Assembly (NCBI GenBank): GCA_002914845.1 | Contig: JXTC01000077.1 | Coordinates: 104,161-168,160, forward strand | Source of the DNA: Trema orientale | Lineage: Eukaryota; Streptophyta; Magnoliopsida; Rosales; Cannabaceae | Length of the DNA stretch: 64,000 nucleotides | Direction: 5' to 3' | Part shown: one piece after another, positions 21,844 through 34,253 of the stretch | Layout of the letters: every line of letters starts with the position of its first letter | How positions within the stretch are numbered: position 1 is the first letter of the stretch | The notes under the pieces: generated by a model | Database searches by the model: none | Told to the model about the DNA's origin: nothing | What the model saw: the letters and a program-made list of their open reading frames with translations, nothing else | Translations under genes and position numbers: made by a program

Positions 21844-23614
21844 AATACCCTCAAACTCAAACAATTTCTTGTCCACAAGCAAAACAAAAGAAAAAAAAAG
21901 AAAAAGAAAAAGAAAAATTAAATAATAAAACGCAAATAGTAATGTGTGAGTTTTGTATCGAATCAAGAACTGTGCAAATATCTTCGAAGTCATAAAATGT
22001 TCTAAGTTTAAATAAAATGTAAATATTGAGAGTATCTAGAATTTCAATATCAAGCATCAGTTTCACCTCACTCATAATCCTCTCGTGTAAGTGTATACAC
22101 AATCAATCTTACTCAGCCCAATGAACTCCGGATAAACTTATGCACTTAATAGACTGAATGCTCTCTAGATAATGTCAATTGGAACTACCATAAGCCCATT
22201 TTTCGTGTCACTCTCTACTAATATAGGCTATAGTACCATCAAAGATCAAAAAGTCTTTTAAGGGTTGTAATGAAAAGCTGGGGTGAAATGGTGGATAAAA
22301 AGGACATTTTTCGGCTCGGATCACCCTAGACATGTATCACAACTCAAAGATGTTGTATGATTCCCAAGAAAAAAAAAGCTTACTCACTAATTTCCCATTA
22401 CATCGCTCTCTTTTCTGTTATTATACCCACAACAAGATTATTCCCAAAAAAACAATACTAAACACAATCCTTGATTCTTTTTTTTTTATTATTTTTTATT
22501 TTTGCATAAGGATTGTGATAAAAAGAGAAGAAACATAAAGCACACCCCCAAACTCAAACTCAACATTGTCCCAATGTTGAAAAGAAAAGAAAGTAAAGCA
22601 CAATTTTTACCAATTTTTTCTTTTTATTTTCTTTTATTTATAGCGAACCAATCCACCAACAACTCTCCAAACACAACCCAAACTTGTCTTTATTCTCAAT
22701 GAATCATACAATAGTGCAATGCAATCATGCCTATTAGTGATAGGTTTAAGAAAGAGGAATTAATTAGGTGGTTTAGATGTACTTGTGAGGGTAATAAAGA
22801 AAATAGGTCAAATAGGTTCAAGTGGGGTTAACTAGGGATAAATTTTCAAGGGTTAGTTTCAAAGGCTCAAACGATCCAAAGAATACCTAAATCTTCTCTC
22901 TAATGACTCTTAACTTAGAATTTCGTCTCAAGCAACACTTAAATAGGTTCTAGAGTTCATGAGATATCAAACCCTTACTAATTCACATAAGTGTTCTCTA
23001 AAGCTCAAAATAGTCAAGTAATCATGATTCATGGTGCTCAAATGTATGGAATCAAGAGTGAACTTTAACCAATACGAATTAAGCATACAATTAATTTTAA
23101 TGAATCATATTTCAAAATACCTAAAGAATATTTAGTGACTACTCATCATCAATAATAAGTTATCTCATCTCAACAAAACTCATAACTTATTCAAGCAAAC
23201 AAAAGAAAAACAAGAAAAAAAATTTGCCAGAAGTACACAACTCATAGAAAGAAAGTCATGGCACCTAACAAATAATTAATCAACAAGTATTTTTACCCTC
23301 AAACTCAAAATTTAATTGTTCAATGTAAGCACAAGGGAAAATAATATATATCAGAGAGGCGAGACACTCTCGCCTCCTATCAAGGTTGGCAAGGGTGGTA
23401 CTCTGGCAGGGTGGCTCTAACTTGAGTGGTGCAAGACTCCTTTCCATAATTTATATCTTTAGGCTTATTCATATAAAAATTAACGAAGCTCATTAAATAG
23501 TAGTTTCCGCCTATAGTACATGTCATACAACACGACAAATGGGTCTTGACTTTGAACGCTCTCAAGCTTGGCGATATATGAAAGTATTCAGCATGTACGC
23601 TTAACTTGACTCGC

Positions 23615-24466
23615 CTACATTTCATGTGCTTGGTGAGCTTGAATGAAAAGTGCTAGTAGTGGTAGATAAGCTTTTGGCCACATAGGATAGTCATAGATGT
23701 GCTCTTTAATGAACGACAGTAGCGTGATGATTTGGATATCAAAGAGTGAATATTTACAAGTGTTGTCTTGTGATTCTTCCTCATTGATCCACTCTTGATT
23801 CTCTTCCTTGCTTGAGTAGTCATCATCAAACAAACCTAAAATTCTCCAGCTTATGCTCAGCTTCTCACAGTGGCTTGCATCATTATTTGTGATATGTGCA
23901 TCTATCATAGCCACCACCCTTGTCATGGCTTCAAAGGATTCATATAGAGACTCGAATTGTAAGTTGTGAACGGTCTCCATTCTCTCTCATTCCTCATTGC
24001 AAAGCCTTGTTTCCTCCGAAAATTGTGCAAAAAGATATTCAAGGTCAGGAGAAGACTCCGCTTGGTGATGTGGAGTGTCACACCATGGCACCGAAATATT
24101 AGAGTTATCTCCCAAGCCGAGGTGGCTTGGTGGATAATTCCAACTCCAATAGTCAAAGTCAGCCATGTTTTCTAACAACCAATAAGCTTCATTTGTGGAT
24201 AGTTGGTAGATAGAGGTGGTATCATGTCTTGTTTCCACCTACATTCTTGTTTCAGGCCGAAGGTTGTTGAGAAAATTTCGTATTTGATACTCCGGGGAGA
24301 AACCACGGTTCGGGCATACTGTGAGCAACTCCTTGTATATCCACCATATACAACAAAATAGCTCCGTGTCTTGTTGAGCAAACCATAAGAGGACTTGTCG
24401 ATCTAACATCTCTAAGCACCTCGCAAAACAAAAATTCAAAAATAAAAAATAAAAAAAAATAAACAC
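23615..24466 (-). pseudogene. Broken retrotransposon gag
   Basis: Three overlapping minus-strand frames together look like one gag. The first (24466-24239) contains WWIYKELLTVCPNRGF and QIRNFLNNLRPETR, typical of the retrotransposon gag core (a tryptophan-led helix, a CPxxGF segment, then a FYNGL-like motif). After a frame change, DTTSIYQLSTNEAYWLLENM (24238 leftwards) matches the usual following segment with S-x-E-A-Y. The frame at 23980-23615, acidic and unlike known domains, may be the C-terminal part. Frame changes mean no functional protein is expected. No protease or polymerase follows. Confidence 0.65.
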
Positions 24467-24522
24467 CTAAATTAAAATCAAGTTACTTACTCTCGATATT
24501 GACAACAATCTAAAACGCCGAT

Positions 24523-24540
24523 TCTCTGGCAATAGCACCA
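24523..24540 (-). other. Decayed primer-binding site (tRNA-Asp type)
   Basis: On the minus strand this reads TGGTGCTATTGCCAGAGA. It differs from the usual tRNA-Asp-complementary site of plant gypsy elements at five positions, all C-to-T or G-to-A, consistent with decay of methylated cytosines. The comparison sequence is from memory of the family. Confidence 0.65.
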
Positions 24541-24546
24541 AAAACT

Positions 24547-25961
24547 TGTTACGCAAAATGCATTTACATAAAATAAACGCAAGTGCACCGGTCGTAAACA
24601 AGTAATAAAGTGAAAAAAATAGAGTTGTTGATCCCACAAGAAATTGGGTATTAAATTATCGTTAAGTACCGGAATTGTCGTGACCTAACGTTATATAGGT
24701 AACCAAACTAAATAAATTTATTACTTAAATAAATATAAATATAAATATAAATGCAAAAATAAAATATGGAGACTTCTATGTACAAATGTACTAGGGGATT
24801 GAATTTACCTAACTATCAACTATTTCTTTTAATCACTAGTTGCATTCTAATCAATTATTCATAGTTTATAAGCCAATAACCTAAAGGTATTTTTACTCCC
24901 TTTCTCGAGTACCGAGTGAAATCATTCCTAAATCTCGGTTCCACTATCTCCATTCTGAAACTATAAATTAAGAATTTATCATGTTCAATGGTTCTTTGAT
25001 CATAGTTTTAAAAGAGTTATATGCCCTCTCGAATTCTGTAAAATCCTAGGTTGTGTTCTTTTAATCATATCCAAAATCCCCTCTCTCTAGTGCCAGATTC
25101 TAGAAACTAATTCATCTTAATAGTGGTCAAGCAATTGAGAAGTATTAAGAATAGAATAACATAAATAAATTCAAGAATATATTGAAAATCAAGATATAGA
25201 ATCAAAGTATAAGCGACATCATTCCCCTAGCATATAACAACTAGTTCAACATAGGAGAATCAAATACAAATTTCAACAAAAATTTCATATATCCAAATAT
25301 GTTCATAACTTCAAGTACAATACAAAATTCAAATGAAATTAGGGTGAGAAAGAGAATGAGAAAAACTCTTATATGGAGGTAGAACTTTAAGCCTTCAATC
25401 TCTTCAAGCCATTCTCTCAAATATCTTCTCTAAGATTTTTGCTCCAAGCTCCTTCCTCTTTATGATTTTTGAGCTCTCTTTGTTGTGTTTTCTCTTGAGC
25501 TCTCCAAACTTGCTGTGGAGGCTAAGGTGTGCATTTATAGGGTATCTAAATGATCTAGCACAGAGGGAATTCAAATCATTCAATCGAATGCAAACATTGG
25601 TCGAGATTTCACTTAAAATCTCACTAAAAACGAGGTTTCGGAAGCAGGAGAGCGGCATGGCACTCTCTGACAAGAGCCGCAACACTCACGGCTCTGATAA
25701 ATCAGCATCTTGCTTTTTGAGTAAGTTGTTTCACTAGCTCTGTTTTGTCTGATTTTCATTGTATTGCGTTCGTATCAGACTCAGCTTAAATGCAAAAGGG
25801 ATGACATACTCATGTTTAGCATCAATTCATCTTGATTCCTATTTATTTAGAAGAACTATAAAAATAAATCAAAAACACATCAAACCAACAAAAACACTTG
25901 AGAACTCACAATTATTTAAATTGAATGATACTTGATTTGTGAGTGAATTAATCATTCATCA
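24547..25961 (-). repeat. 5' LTR of the gag-only element
   Basis: About 1415 bp, the direct-repeat partner of 20364-21843. It begins TGTTACGCAAAATGC and ends TTCATCA before the CCTTT duplication. Confidence 0.85.
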
Positions 25962-25966
25962 CCTTT

Positions 25967-27714
25967 CATCTTATATTAGCTAAACTTGAGAAAGTAATGA
26001 AATGACTCAAGCTTCCAAATAATATTTAGGGATAATATAAATGAAACAGACCTTGACTTTTGGATCTTTTGCAAAAATTAACTCTACATTTTATTTTTAT
26101 AAATTAATACCCTAATTTATGCAAATAATTTTTTTTTTAAATATTCTCTCAATGTGAATGATTACTTCTTTTTATTTTAATATAACAAAATAAAATATTT
26201 GAAAATATCTGCCATACCTAGGGATGTCATTTTCCCTAACTCTAATGTGGTTGGTTTAGGGTAGTTATTAGAGGCGAAGGTGAGTATGAGTTTTGGGACA
26301 TTATCAATTTTGACCCTCTTTTACTATGTATGATGAAAAAAGGGACAACTTATAAATTATTTACAAAACTAGGACTTTTTTGGCCATGTCATTTAGTGAA
26401 AATTTTGGAGTTCCAAAATTACCCCTGGCTCGATCCTATTGGAAAATTTTCGAATAAGTCGAAAAAGTCAAAAGTAAAGGAGATGGCACTGAGAAGATGA
26501 TTGACCATATTCAATTGGGGTCAAAATTGTTTGGCTACGATCGAACAATTGTTTGACCCACTCGAATACTGGTCAAAAAGTTTTGACCAGTGGCTTCGAC
26601 CTAGTCATATTGTTCGATTATAGTCGAACATTAGTTTGACTCCAATTGAAAATTTCAACTGTGGTCGAACGTTTTCGGCCACGGATCGAAAATCGATCAG
26701 AACATCCAAGAGAGGCGGAAGAACAAGTTCGACCGCAGTCAAAATTTTTCGACCTTAGTCGAGCGGAGGTGCCATGGGGCCGGATTGAGACTGACGATGA
26801 TGGCAGAAGTAGTTTAGAGTATGTTAGAAAAGAATATATTTTAGGGTTAGTTAGGGAATAGGGTATCTAAGAATTTTATACGTGCGACATGACAATGAAG
26901 GTTAGTTTCGAAAATATTTATGGGTGAGTTTTTTTTTTTTTAATTTTTTTTATTATTTATTATCATGAGAGTTTAGTAAACCTCCTAGGTATTAATTACC
27001 CATGAGCTTTTGTATCCAGGGCGGGGCTAAAGAAGGAATTCTCCGCCCCAGTATACTTATATTTTCTTTAGAAATTTATATATTGATATACAAATATAAT
27101 TAAAATATAAATTAAATGGTGTTGATTTAAATTTTATTATATTGTTTGAAGCTTGAAATGGATTTAGACTTTAATAAATTTTAGTCATTAGATTTAAGGG
27201 AAAAAAAGAGTTTTTTCCTTCATTGTTTCATATTTTAGCGGGTTCACCCTGGGTCCCACCACTTATATAAAATATTTTTTTTATTTATTTAATTTTTAAT
27301 TATTTTTTTGGGCAAAAATTACTACACTACCCTTTAAAATTTTGGATTTTTATAACAACCCGCCGTCAACAAGATCTTCAAGCCAAACTTTTTTCTTTTT
27401 TTATCCTCCTCCTCCTTCTTTATGGTTCCTCTATTCTTTAATCTCTCCCACTGGTCCAATAATTATTCTATCACATGTTTATTGCTGTCTTTATTTTATT
27501 TTATTTTATTTTTATTTGCTTTGAAGAGTTGTTATTATTGTATATTTTTTTTCTTTTTCTTTGGGTTGCACAGAATATACTTATCACAATGCAAACTTCC
27601 TAATAAAGGCTGGAATTATTATCAAACAGTGAATTATTTTTCAATGAATTTAATTTTATGAAGCCGGGTTCATACAACTCAATTTATTCCTTCCACATTT
27701 TCTAAACTGGCGTA
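25967..27714. other. AT-rich spacer with a TCGA-rich patch
   Basis: No gene is supported. Between about 26440 and 26800 a short motif (TTCGAC, GTCGAAC, TTTCGACC) recurs many times in both orientations, giving the patch an unusual CpG content. The 71-codon frame at 26646-26861 falls in this patch and looks like chance. The rest is AT-rich with long T runs. Confidence 0.45.
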
Positions 27715-28565
27715 TATGTATATTTTTTTTACCTGTCTATAGGTGTTTTTTCTAGTCTTTAGATGATGAAAAAAATAATAATAAATATAAATACACATTG
27801 TTTAATATCTTTTTCTCTCCACTTTTTATCATGAAAAGACGTACGTGATGAATTTTAATTGGGCAAAACAATACATATGAATAAGTAAAAAGAAAAATAC
27901 CTACTAAATTGGTGCCCTATATTTGTGCCGCCAAGAGGAAGGTTGCTCACTTGGGAGGTCAAAACAACTACCAGACCCCTTGGTTTAGTTTCTTTTTCAA
28001 TTTATTACTTTGAAGCTTTTTACATTCCTTTATATATATATGCCATATTAGTTTTGTTTCATATATCCAGTAGGTATTTTTCTTTTTTATCTATGCATAG
28101 GTATCAATTGGGCTAATGAAAAACTTTTTTGTACATTTTTTTATTATAAAAAGTAGGAGAGAGAAATAGCATTAATGATGCATGTCTTTTTATGTACTTA
28201 ATTATAGCCATTGGATCACCATTAGATGATGATCTAACGGCTAAAAAAAAAATACTTACACATAGGTAAAAAAAAACTACTGGATTGGCAACCATATATA
28301 TATATATGTGTAGTTGCCAATTATTTTTTTTAACCTATGTGTAGGTATTTTTTTTTTAGCCGTTGGATCATTATCTAATGGTGATCTAACGGCTATAATG
28401 AGGTGCACGAAAAGACGTGCATCATTAATGCTACTTCTCTCTCTTACTTTTTATTATAAAAAAGTGTGTATGATAAATTTTCATTGGCTAAATTGATACC
28501 TATGTATAGGTAAAAAAAAAAAAAAAAAAAAAACTTACTGGATTGGTGCCCTATATATATCTTCT
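27715..28565. mobile_element. Cluster of three copies of a small MITE family, two head to head
   Basis: Copies lie at about 27715-27930, 28060-28300 and 28305-28565. Their ends carry CCTACTGGATTGGTGCC-type words (CTACTGGATTGGCAACC at 28277, TTACTGGATTGGTGCCC at 28533, CCTACTAAATTGGTGCCC at 27899), next to AT dinucleotide runs. Interiors share GATCTAACGGCTA, GACGTGCATCATTAATG and CTATGNATAGGTA. The second and third are in opposite orientation, making a large palindrome centred near 28302 on (TA)n. A fourth relative lies at 52911-53185. Superfamily is undetermined and exact ends are approximate. Confidence 0.6.
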
Positions 28566-29645
28566 TCGTTTAATTTTATAGTTCTTAAGGAAGATTTAAA
28601 AAATAACATATCATCGAATCCTCTCAATTAAGTGAAAAAATTTGCTCATTCTTCATTATTTTTGAAAATCTTCTAGTTTTTTAATGTTTTAGTTCTTTAT
28701 TTCTAATCCTGTAATGGGGTGCCTTAAGTCAAAATTTTCTTTCAAAATTTTTAAATATAGGGGTAAAGTTGTACTAAAAGAAATAATTTGACAATGATGA
28801 GGTACTTTTATGCCACTTAAGGATGCAAATATAACCCCCTTAAATTTAAGAGGAAATTTGGTTTTTTATGGTAATTTTTTCAAAAAATTAAAAAATCTTG
28901 GATTTTTGAATTATTTGAAAAAATCCGAATTTTAATTAGAAAAATATTACTTTTAAAATTATTTAGAAAAATATCACTTTTTATAAATTGATTTGATACT
29001 TAAAGTAACCAATCAAGCTACCTGAGGTAACTTGACTGGTTACCTCAAGTAACTACATTGATTATCCTAAGTAACCTAACTAATTATCTTGAGTACTATT
29101 GAAAGATACCAATTTTGAAGAGAAAGTGATATTTTTCTAAAAAATTTAAAAAATAATAGTTTTATAGTTTGGAATTTTTGAAAAAACTCACGTCATCCAA
29201 TATTTTTTAACTTTTAGTACTTTGGGTCTGAAATTTTGTATTAAGCCCTAAATTTAAGAACTAGGGTGACAATTCCCTCGGACTCAGCACTAATATTAGT
29301 CATTAATTCTACTATTTTTTCCGTTACTACCCTCCTCATTATTCCATACCACTTTCTTACTGTGGTGGGGACATTTTATCAAAGTTGACAGGCTAAACGT
29401 ACATGTTATAGGTGCTACTTCATTGAGCGGGGCCAATCGAATTGACTTAACTGCAACTGGTTCCTGGAAAGTGAAACGCATAAGCTAGTTTAAGCAAATT
29501 CCTACCAGCCATTTTCTTTCCTTTTTATTTGTCGGTAGATCTTATCTGGTCCAGATTCCGAAAATCATTCTTGTAGCAAAGGAGGCATTGGTGCACAATA
29601 TTATTCATCCTGATTAATTAGCCTAGTCCTTTAGGCATATATAGT
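28566..29645 (+). other. Spacer and presumed promoter of TNL copy A
   Basis: AT-rich DNA without a gene. The last about 185 bp (29460-29645) match the region before TNL copy B (38030-38192), including TTATCTGGTCCAGATTCCGA and a GCATATATAGTATGGAT segment that ends in the start codon. This shared block probably holds promoter or leader elements of the ancestral TNL gene. A motif (AAAATATTACTTTTAAAATT and relatives) at 28940-28985 resembles the tandem repeats of the MITE at 48259. Confidence 0.5.
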
Positions 29646-32600
29646 ATGGATCTAGCTTCTTCTTCTTCTTCTATTCCTAGTTTGAAGAAGAACGATGTTT
29701 TTATCAGTTTTAGGGGTGAGGACACGAGGAATAATTTCACAAGCCATCTTTACGCTGCTTTATGTCGAAAGAATATCGAAACCTACATAGACGAGGAAAA
29801 TCTCAAGAGAGGAGACGAAATTTCGCCCGCACTTTTGAGAGCGATCGAAGAATCACGAGTTTCTGTGGTTGTTCTATCGAAGAACTATGCCGACTCGGGG
29901 TGGTGTTTGGATGAACTCGTGCATATTCTCCAGTGTAGAGAAAGAGGTGGTCAAGAAGTTGTTCCCATTTTTTGTGGTGTGGATCCATCGCATGTGAGAA
30001 AACAACGAGAGAGCTATGCAGTTGCCTTTGCCAAGCTTGAACAACGGTTTCAAGACAATATGGATAAGGTGCTCTCTTGGAGGAATGCTTTGAAGAAAGT
30101 AGCCGATCTAGCTGGTTGGAATTCACACGACATTAGGTAAGTTTATTTTATGCCTCTTTTTTTATTTTGGTTGACTGACTATGAAGTATTCAAAATTCTC
30201 TCCTCAACAACAGAAAAACAAATTCTCAATATACATTTTCGAATGATCTCTAATTTTCCCAATTTCTTTTGTATATTGTTAATCTTCTTTTTTGTTTTTA
30301 CCCTTTTTTTAATTAAAAAAATCTTCTAGTTCGTGCAATTAGAAATGTAAATCTTGAGTTCTTAATTTTCGTACTAAAATATCACTTTGGGATAATTAGA
30401 TTGGGCCAAAGTAAAGAATTTTGCATGAAATTTCAATTTTTAGGGAGGATATTAATTGTGCGGTTGTAAATTATAATTCTCAAAAAAATGTCCTTCCTTT
30501 TGTTGATTTTCGTTTATGAATTGGATTAATATATAGGATTTTGAAATTGAAAATCCAACTGAATTTGATCAAATTAAGTTTTTTAAATGTAAAATCCAAT
30601 TCATGAATTGGACTATTTTCTTAGTTTTGATTTCTTTTGAGTTGAGCAATGCTATAGGGCAGCAGTGGTACCTAACATCACAATGATATGTCTATCTATC
30701 ACTGGATGATTTAATTAATAAACTCAGTGATAAACTGGCACATCATTGTGGTGCTAGGCGCATTATTCTTTTGAGTTTGGTTAGAGTGTCAAATCTAATG
30801 GATTTTAATTGATACTCACCCTTGTTAAATTTCCTTCCCCAGTTTTCTGTACATCATGACCCTTTTGTTTTTATATATTAAAGTCTCCAATATTTCTTAA
30901 ATGCTCACCACGCACAAAGAAAAACTAATGGAAACCAACCCCAAGTTATAACACGTCTGGCATGATCTCATTACATGGAAGACACTCTAATTACAATAAA
31001 TTTATTAATTTCTTCATATAAATTTTTCTTTATCATTCTCACTAACTAATCTATTTTCATTATGGTAGGCCCGAGTCAAAATTAGTGGAGAAGATTGTGG
31101 AAGATATTTTGAAAAAATTAAATGCTAAATCACCAAGTTATTATTGTGAATCCAAGGGCCTAGTTGGGATTGAGAAACGGATTCAACAAATTGAACCCTT
31201 ATTAGATATTGGGTCATTGGATGTTCGCATAATTGGAATTTGGGGCATGGGTGGCATAGGTAAGACAACACTTGCTCGTGCTTTGTTTGATCGAATATCT
31301 TCTTCGTTTGAAGGATGTTGTTTTCTTGCAAATATAAGAGAAGAATCAGAGAAAAATGGATTATATACTTTGGAAAATAAGCTCTTCTCCGAATTATTGG
31401 AGGACAAAGATGTAAATACAGTGAGCTTGTTTATGAGGAGTAGGCTTAGTCGGAAAGAGGCTTTTATTGTTCTTGACGATGTGAATGATCCGGAGCAGTT
31501 AGAAGTTTTAGCTGGAGATCATAGTATGTTTGGGACTAAAAGTAGAATTATTGTAACATCTAGAGATAGGCAAGTGTTACAAGGTGGAGTTGATGAGATC
31601 TACCAAGTCCGTGGATTAGATCCTGATGAAGCTCTTGAACTCTTTTATTCACATGCTTTTAAGAAAAGTTCTCCCACTCCATACCACAAAGAGCTATCGA
31701 AACAAGTGGTACGTTATGCCAGAGGGAATCCGTTAGCTCTTAAAGTTTTTGGCTCATTCCTTTGTGGAAGGAGACAAGAACAATGGGAAAGTGCATTAAG
31801 TAAACTGAAAAAAGTTTCAAAAGAGAGAATTCTCAACATGCTGAGAATTAGTTATGATGGACTAGATCAAATGGAAAAGGATATCTTTCTTGATGTTGCA
31901 TGTTTCTTTAAAGGAATGGACAAATATTATGTCGAAAGACTACTAGATGGCTGCGATTTATACGCAAACTTAGGAATTGATGATCTAGTCGACAAGTCTC
32001 TCCTAACTATTGAAAACAATAGACTTTTGATGCATGATTTGGTACAAGAATTGGGTTGGCAGATTGTTTATCAAGAATCAACCAAAGAACCTGGAAAACG
32101 TAGTAGGATTTGGGATGCTCAAGATGCGTTCCATGTTTTGAAAAACGACACGGTTAGTTTCACATTTGATTGATCTTTCTTTTAAAATCGGCGTGAAGCA
32201 TTTTTTTTTTTTTTAAAAATAAAATTTACTTCTGATTTTTCAAGTAAAGAGACTTTAGACACTCACACATGTACTCCGTACTTAATTTGGCACGCTCTAA
32301 CTCTTCTGTGCATTATTCTCAATTGTCAGGGTACTATAAATGTTGAAGGACTATTCCTAAACACAAGAGAGATCAGAGAGGTGCACTTGAGTCCTACTGT
32401 CTTCTTGAACATGTGTAAACTACGACTTCTCAAAATTGATGGCGAATCTGATATTAAGCGCAAAGTCTATCTTCCTCAAGGTCTTGAGTCTCTTCCGGAT
32501 GACCTTAGACTTCTCTACTGGAATAACTATCCGGTAAAATCTTTGCCATCAGCTTTCAGTCCGCATAATCTTGTTGAACTTGACATGCCTAATAGTCAAG

Positions 32601-33572
32601 TTGAGCAACTGTGGAATGGTGTACAGGTAAATTGAATTTAATTAGTTCAATTCGTTTGATCGATGATATTTTGCATAACACTACTTATTCTTTTTTCATA
32701 TCCATATTTTAATACAGGATCTTACAAACTTAAGAAGTTTTAATCTCGCGGGGTCCGTGCAATTAACTCAAATACCTGATTTGTCTCGGGCTTCGAACAT
32801 TGAAGTTGCAAATTTTAGGCACTGCAAAAAATTGCTTCAACTTCCATCATTACAACATCTTGAAAAGCTTTCTGAACTTAGACTCTATGGCTGCTCCTCT
32901 CTTAACAAGTTTCCGATGCTCCCAAGAAATTTAAAATGGTTAAGTATGGGGTTTACGGCCATAGAAGAAGTGCACTCATCGGAAATTGACTCTCTTTTTC
33001 GTCTTGAGCACTTTCAACTGAATGATTGCATTAGGCTCAAGTGTCTCCCTTCTAGCATTATGTTGAAATCTGTCGGGAACTTTAACTTATCTGGATGCAC
33101 AATGTTAAAGAAATTCCCTGAAATTTCGGAGCCAATGGAATATTTGACGATTCTTCTTTTAGATAGGATAGGAATTAAGGAGCTACCATCGTCGATTGAA
33201 AATCTAAGTAAGCTTAGGATTTTACGCTTGTATCATTGTGAACACCTTGAGTTTCTACCCAAAAGCATCCGTAACTTAAACTCGCTGGAAGAACTCGTCA
33301 TATATTGTTGCCTGAAACTTAGATGTTTACCAGAGCTTCCATTATCTATAAGATATCTTGATGCAAAAGGTTGCCGGTCATTGGAGATGGTATCAAGTTC
33401 AATAACTTCATTTGAACATGATTGGGATGATCACAATTGCCAAGAGCAATTTGTATTTAAGGATTGCCTAATGTTGAATCAGGATGCACGCAACAACATA
33501 ATGGTTGATGCACACTTCAGACTTTTACGTATGGCGATTGTGTCATCTAAGTATGGTTTGGTATCTCTCTCC

Positions 33573-33612
<40 letters not shown>

Positions 33613-34253
33613 CATTTAATAAGTCTTTAGTACATATCAACAATTTAAGAATTATAAATACCAATTAGTTTTTGTTACAGGATCCTTATCATGACAGCCG
33701 AAGTGAAATTTGTTGGCCCGCCAAGGAAATTCCGACGTGGTTCAGCTATCAAAGTGAGGGACATTCAATGAGTATCAAACTTGCCAGTGATTGTTTGAAT
33801 AACAAATTATTGGGTGTAGCTTTTTGCACTATCGTTGATTTCATGTTCTTGCACTCAGAGCATTATGAGATTTCATGTAGATCTCACTTTGTTGCACCTG
33901 ATGGTGATACAATGTCTTGGGAGCATTCTTGGAGTGGGAATTTTTGTTCAAGTAGATCTCACTATCGTTTGCTAAGCTTCGTTATGAGATCCAATCACGC
34001 GTTCCTAGTTTACGATGGTAGCTATGGTGAATTTTTGAGAGCAAAAGAGAAGTACGGAAGTAACTGGAATTTTTCCAATACCTCAATCTCATTTGACTTC
34101 TCCTTTTTAGATGGATATGGGCGACCAGGTGGTTTCAAGGTCAACAAGTGTGGGGTTCACTTTCTATATGCACAAGATGCTGAGAAGTTTCGGATCAACA
34201 TTGGTCAAAATCCATTACGAAGACCTAATTTCCATTGTCTAGGTGAAAGCTAA
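29646..34253 (+). CDS. TIR-NB-LRR immune receptor, copy A (apparently intact)
   Basis: Five exons: 29646-30136, 31069-32152, 32330-32626, 32718-33560 and 33681-34253, all GT/AG with consistent phase, 1095 residues. Exon 1 is the TIR domain (DVFISFRGEDTRNNF; SPALLRAIEES with the glutamate expected for TIR NADase activity; SGWCLDELVHIL). Exon 2 is the NB-ARC: P-loop GMGGIGKTT (about 223), FEGCCFLANIREES, kinase-2 IVLDDVND, SRIIVTSRDR, GNPLAL, DIFLDVACFFKG and MHDLVQELG (about 485). Exons 3-4 hold leucine-rich repeats (LPSSIENLSKLRILRL, LPKSIRNLNSLEELV). Exon 5 is the post-LRR jelly-roll-type domain of TNLs (EICWPAKEIPTWFSYQSEG; CGVHFLYAQDAEK). Such receptors recognise pathogen effectors and trigger cell death through TIR-made nucleotide signals; the ligand is unknown. 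Copies B and C of the same gene lie downstream. Confidence 0.92.
30644..30765. mobile_element. About 120-bp MITE in intron 1 of TNL copy A
   Basis: Introns 1 of copies B and C lack this segment. It is bracketed by TTCTTTTGAGTT (30632-30643 and 30766-30777), present once in copy B. Its arms are inverted: CCTAACATCACAATGATATG on the left and, on the minus strand from the right, CCTAGCACCACAATGATGTG. Duplication length (9-12 bp) suggests a Mutator-like MITE. It inserted after A separated from B and C. Confidence 0.7.
33562..33609. repeat. CT microsatellite at the start of TNL intron 4
   Basis: A TCTC-rich run begins right after the 5' splice site of intron 4 (gtatctctctcc) and continues as about 18 CT units. 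Copy C has no such run in the matching intron. Confidence 0.9.

Larger units (their letters stand above)
20364..25961 (-). mobile_element. Decayed gag-only LTR retrotransposon (Athila/Tat-like gypsy, non-autonomous)
   Basis: Two long direct repeats, 20364-21843 and 24547-25961, start TGTTATGCG/TGTTACGC and end near TCATTA/TCATCA. The whole is flanked by CCTTT (20359-20363 and 25962-25966), a 5-bp target duplication. On the minus strand a primer site resembling the 3' end complement of tRNA-Asp adjoins the right LTR (24523-24540), and a purine-rich tract (TTTGAGGGTATT) adjoins the left LTR, so the element reads leftwards. The 2.7-kb interior shows only gag remnants and no reverse transcriptase or integrase. 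LTR divergence is visible throughout and the gag is broken, so it is old. Assignment to Athila/Tat rests on the tRNA-Asp-type primer site and gag resemblance. Confidence 0.8.

Noticed and set aside
27342..27661. Two overlapping hydrophobic frames
   Set aside because: T-rich low-complexity DNA; no start context, splice sites or domain.
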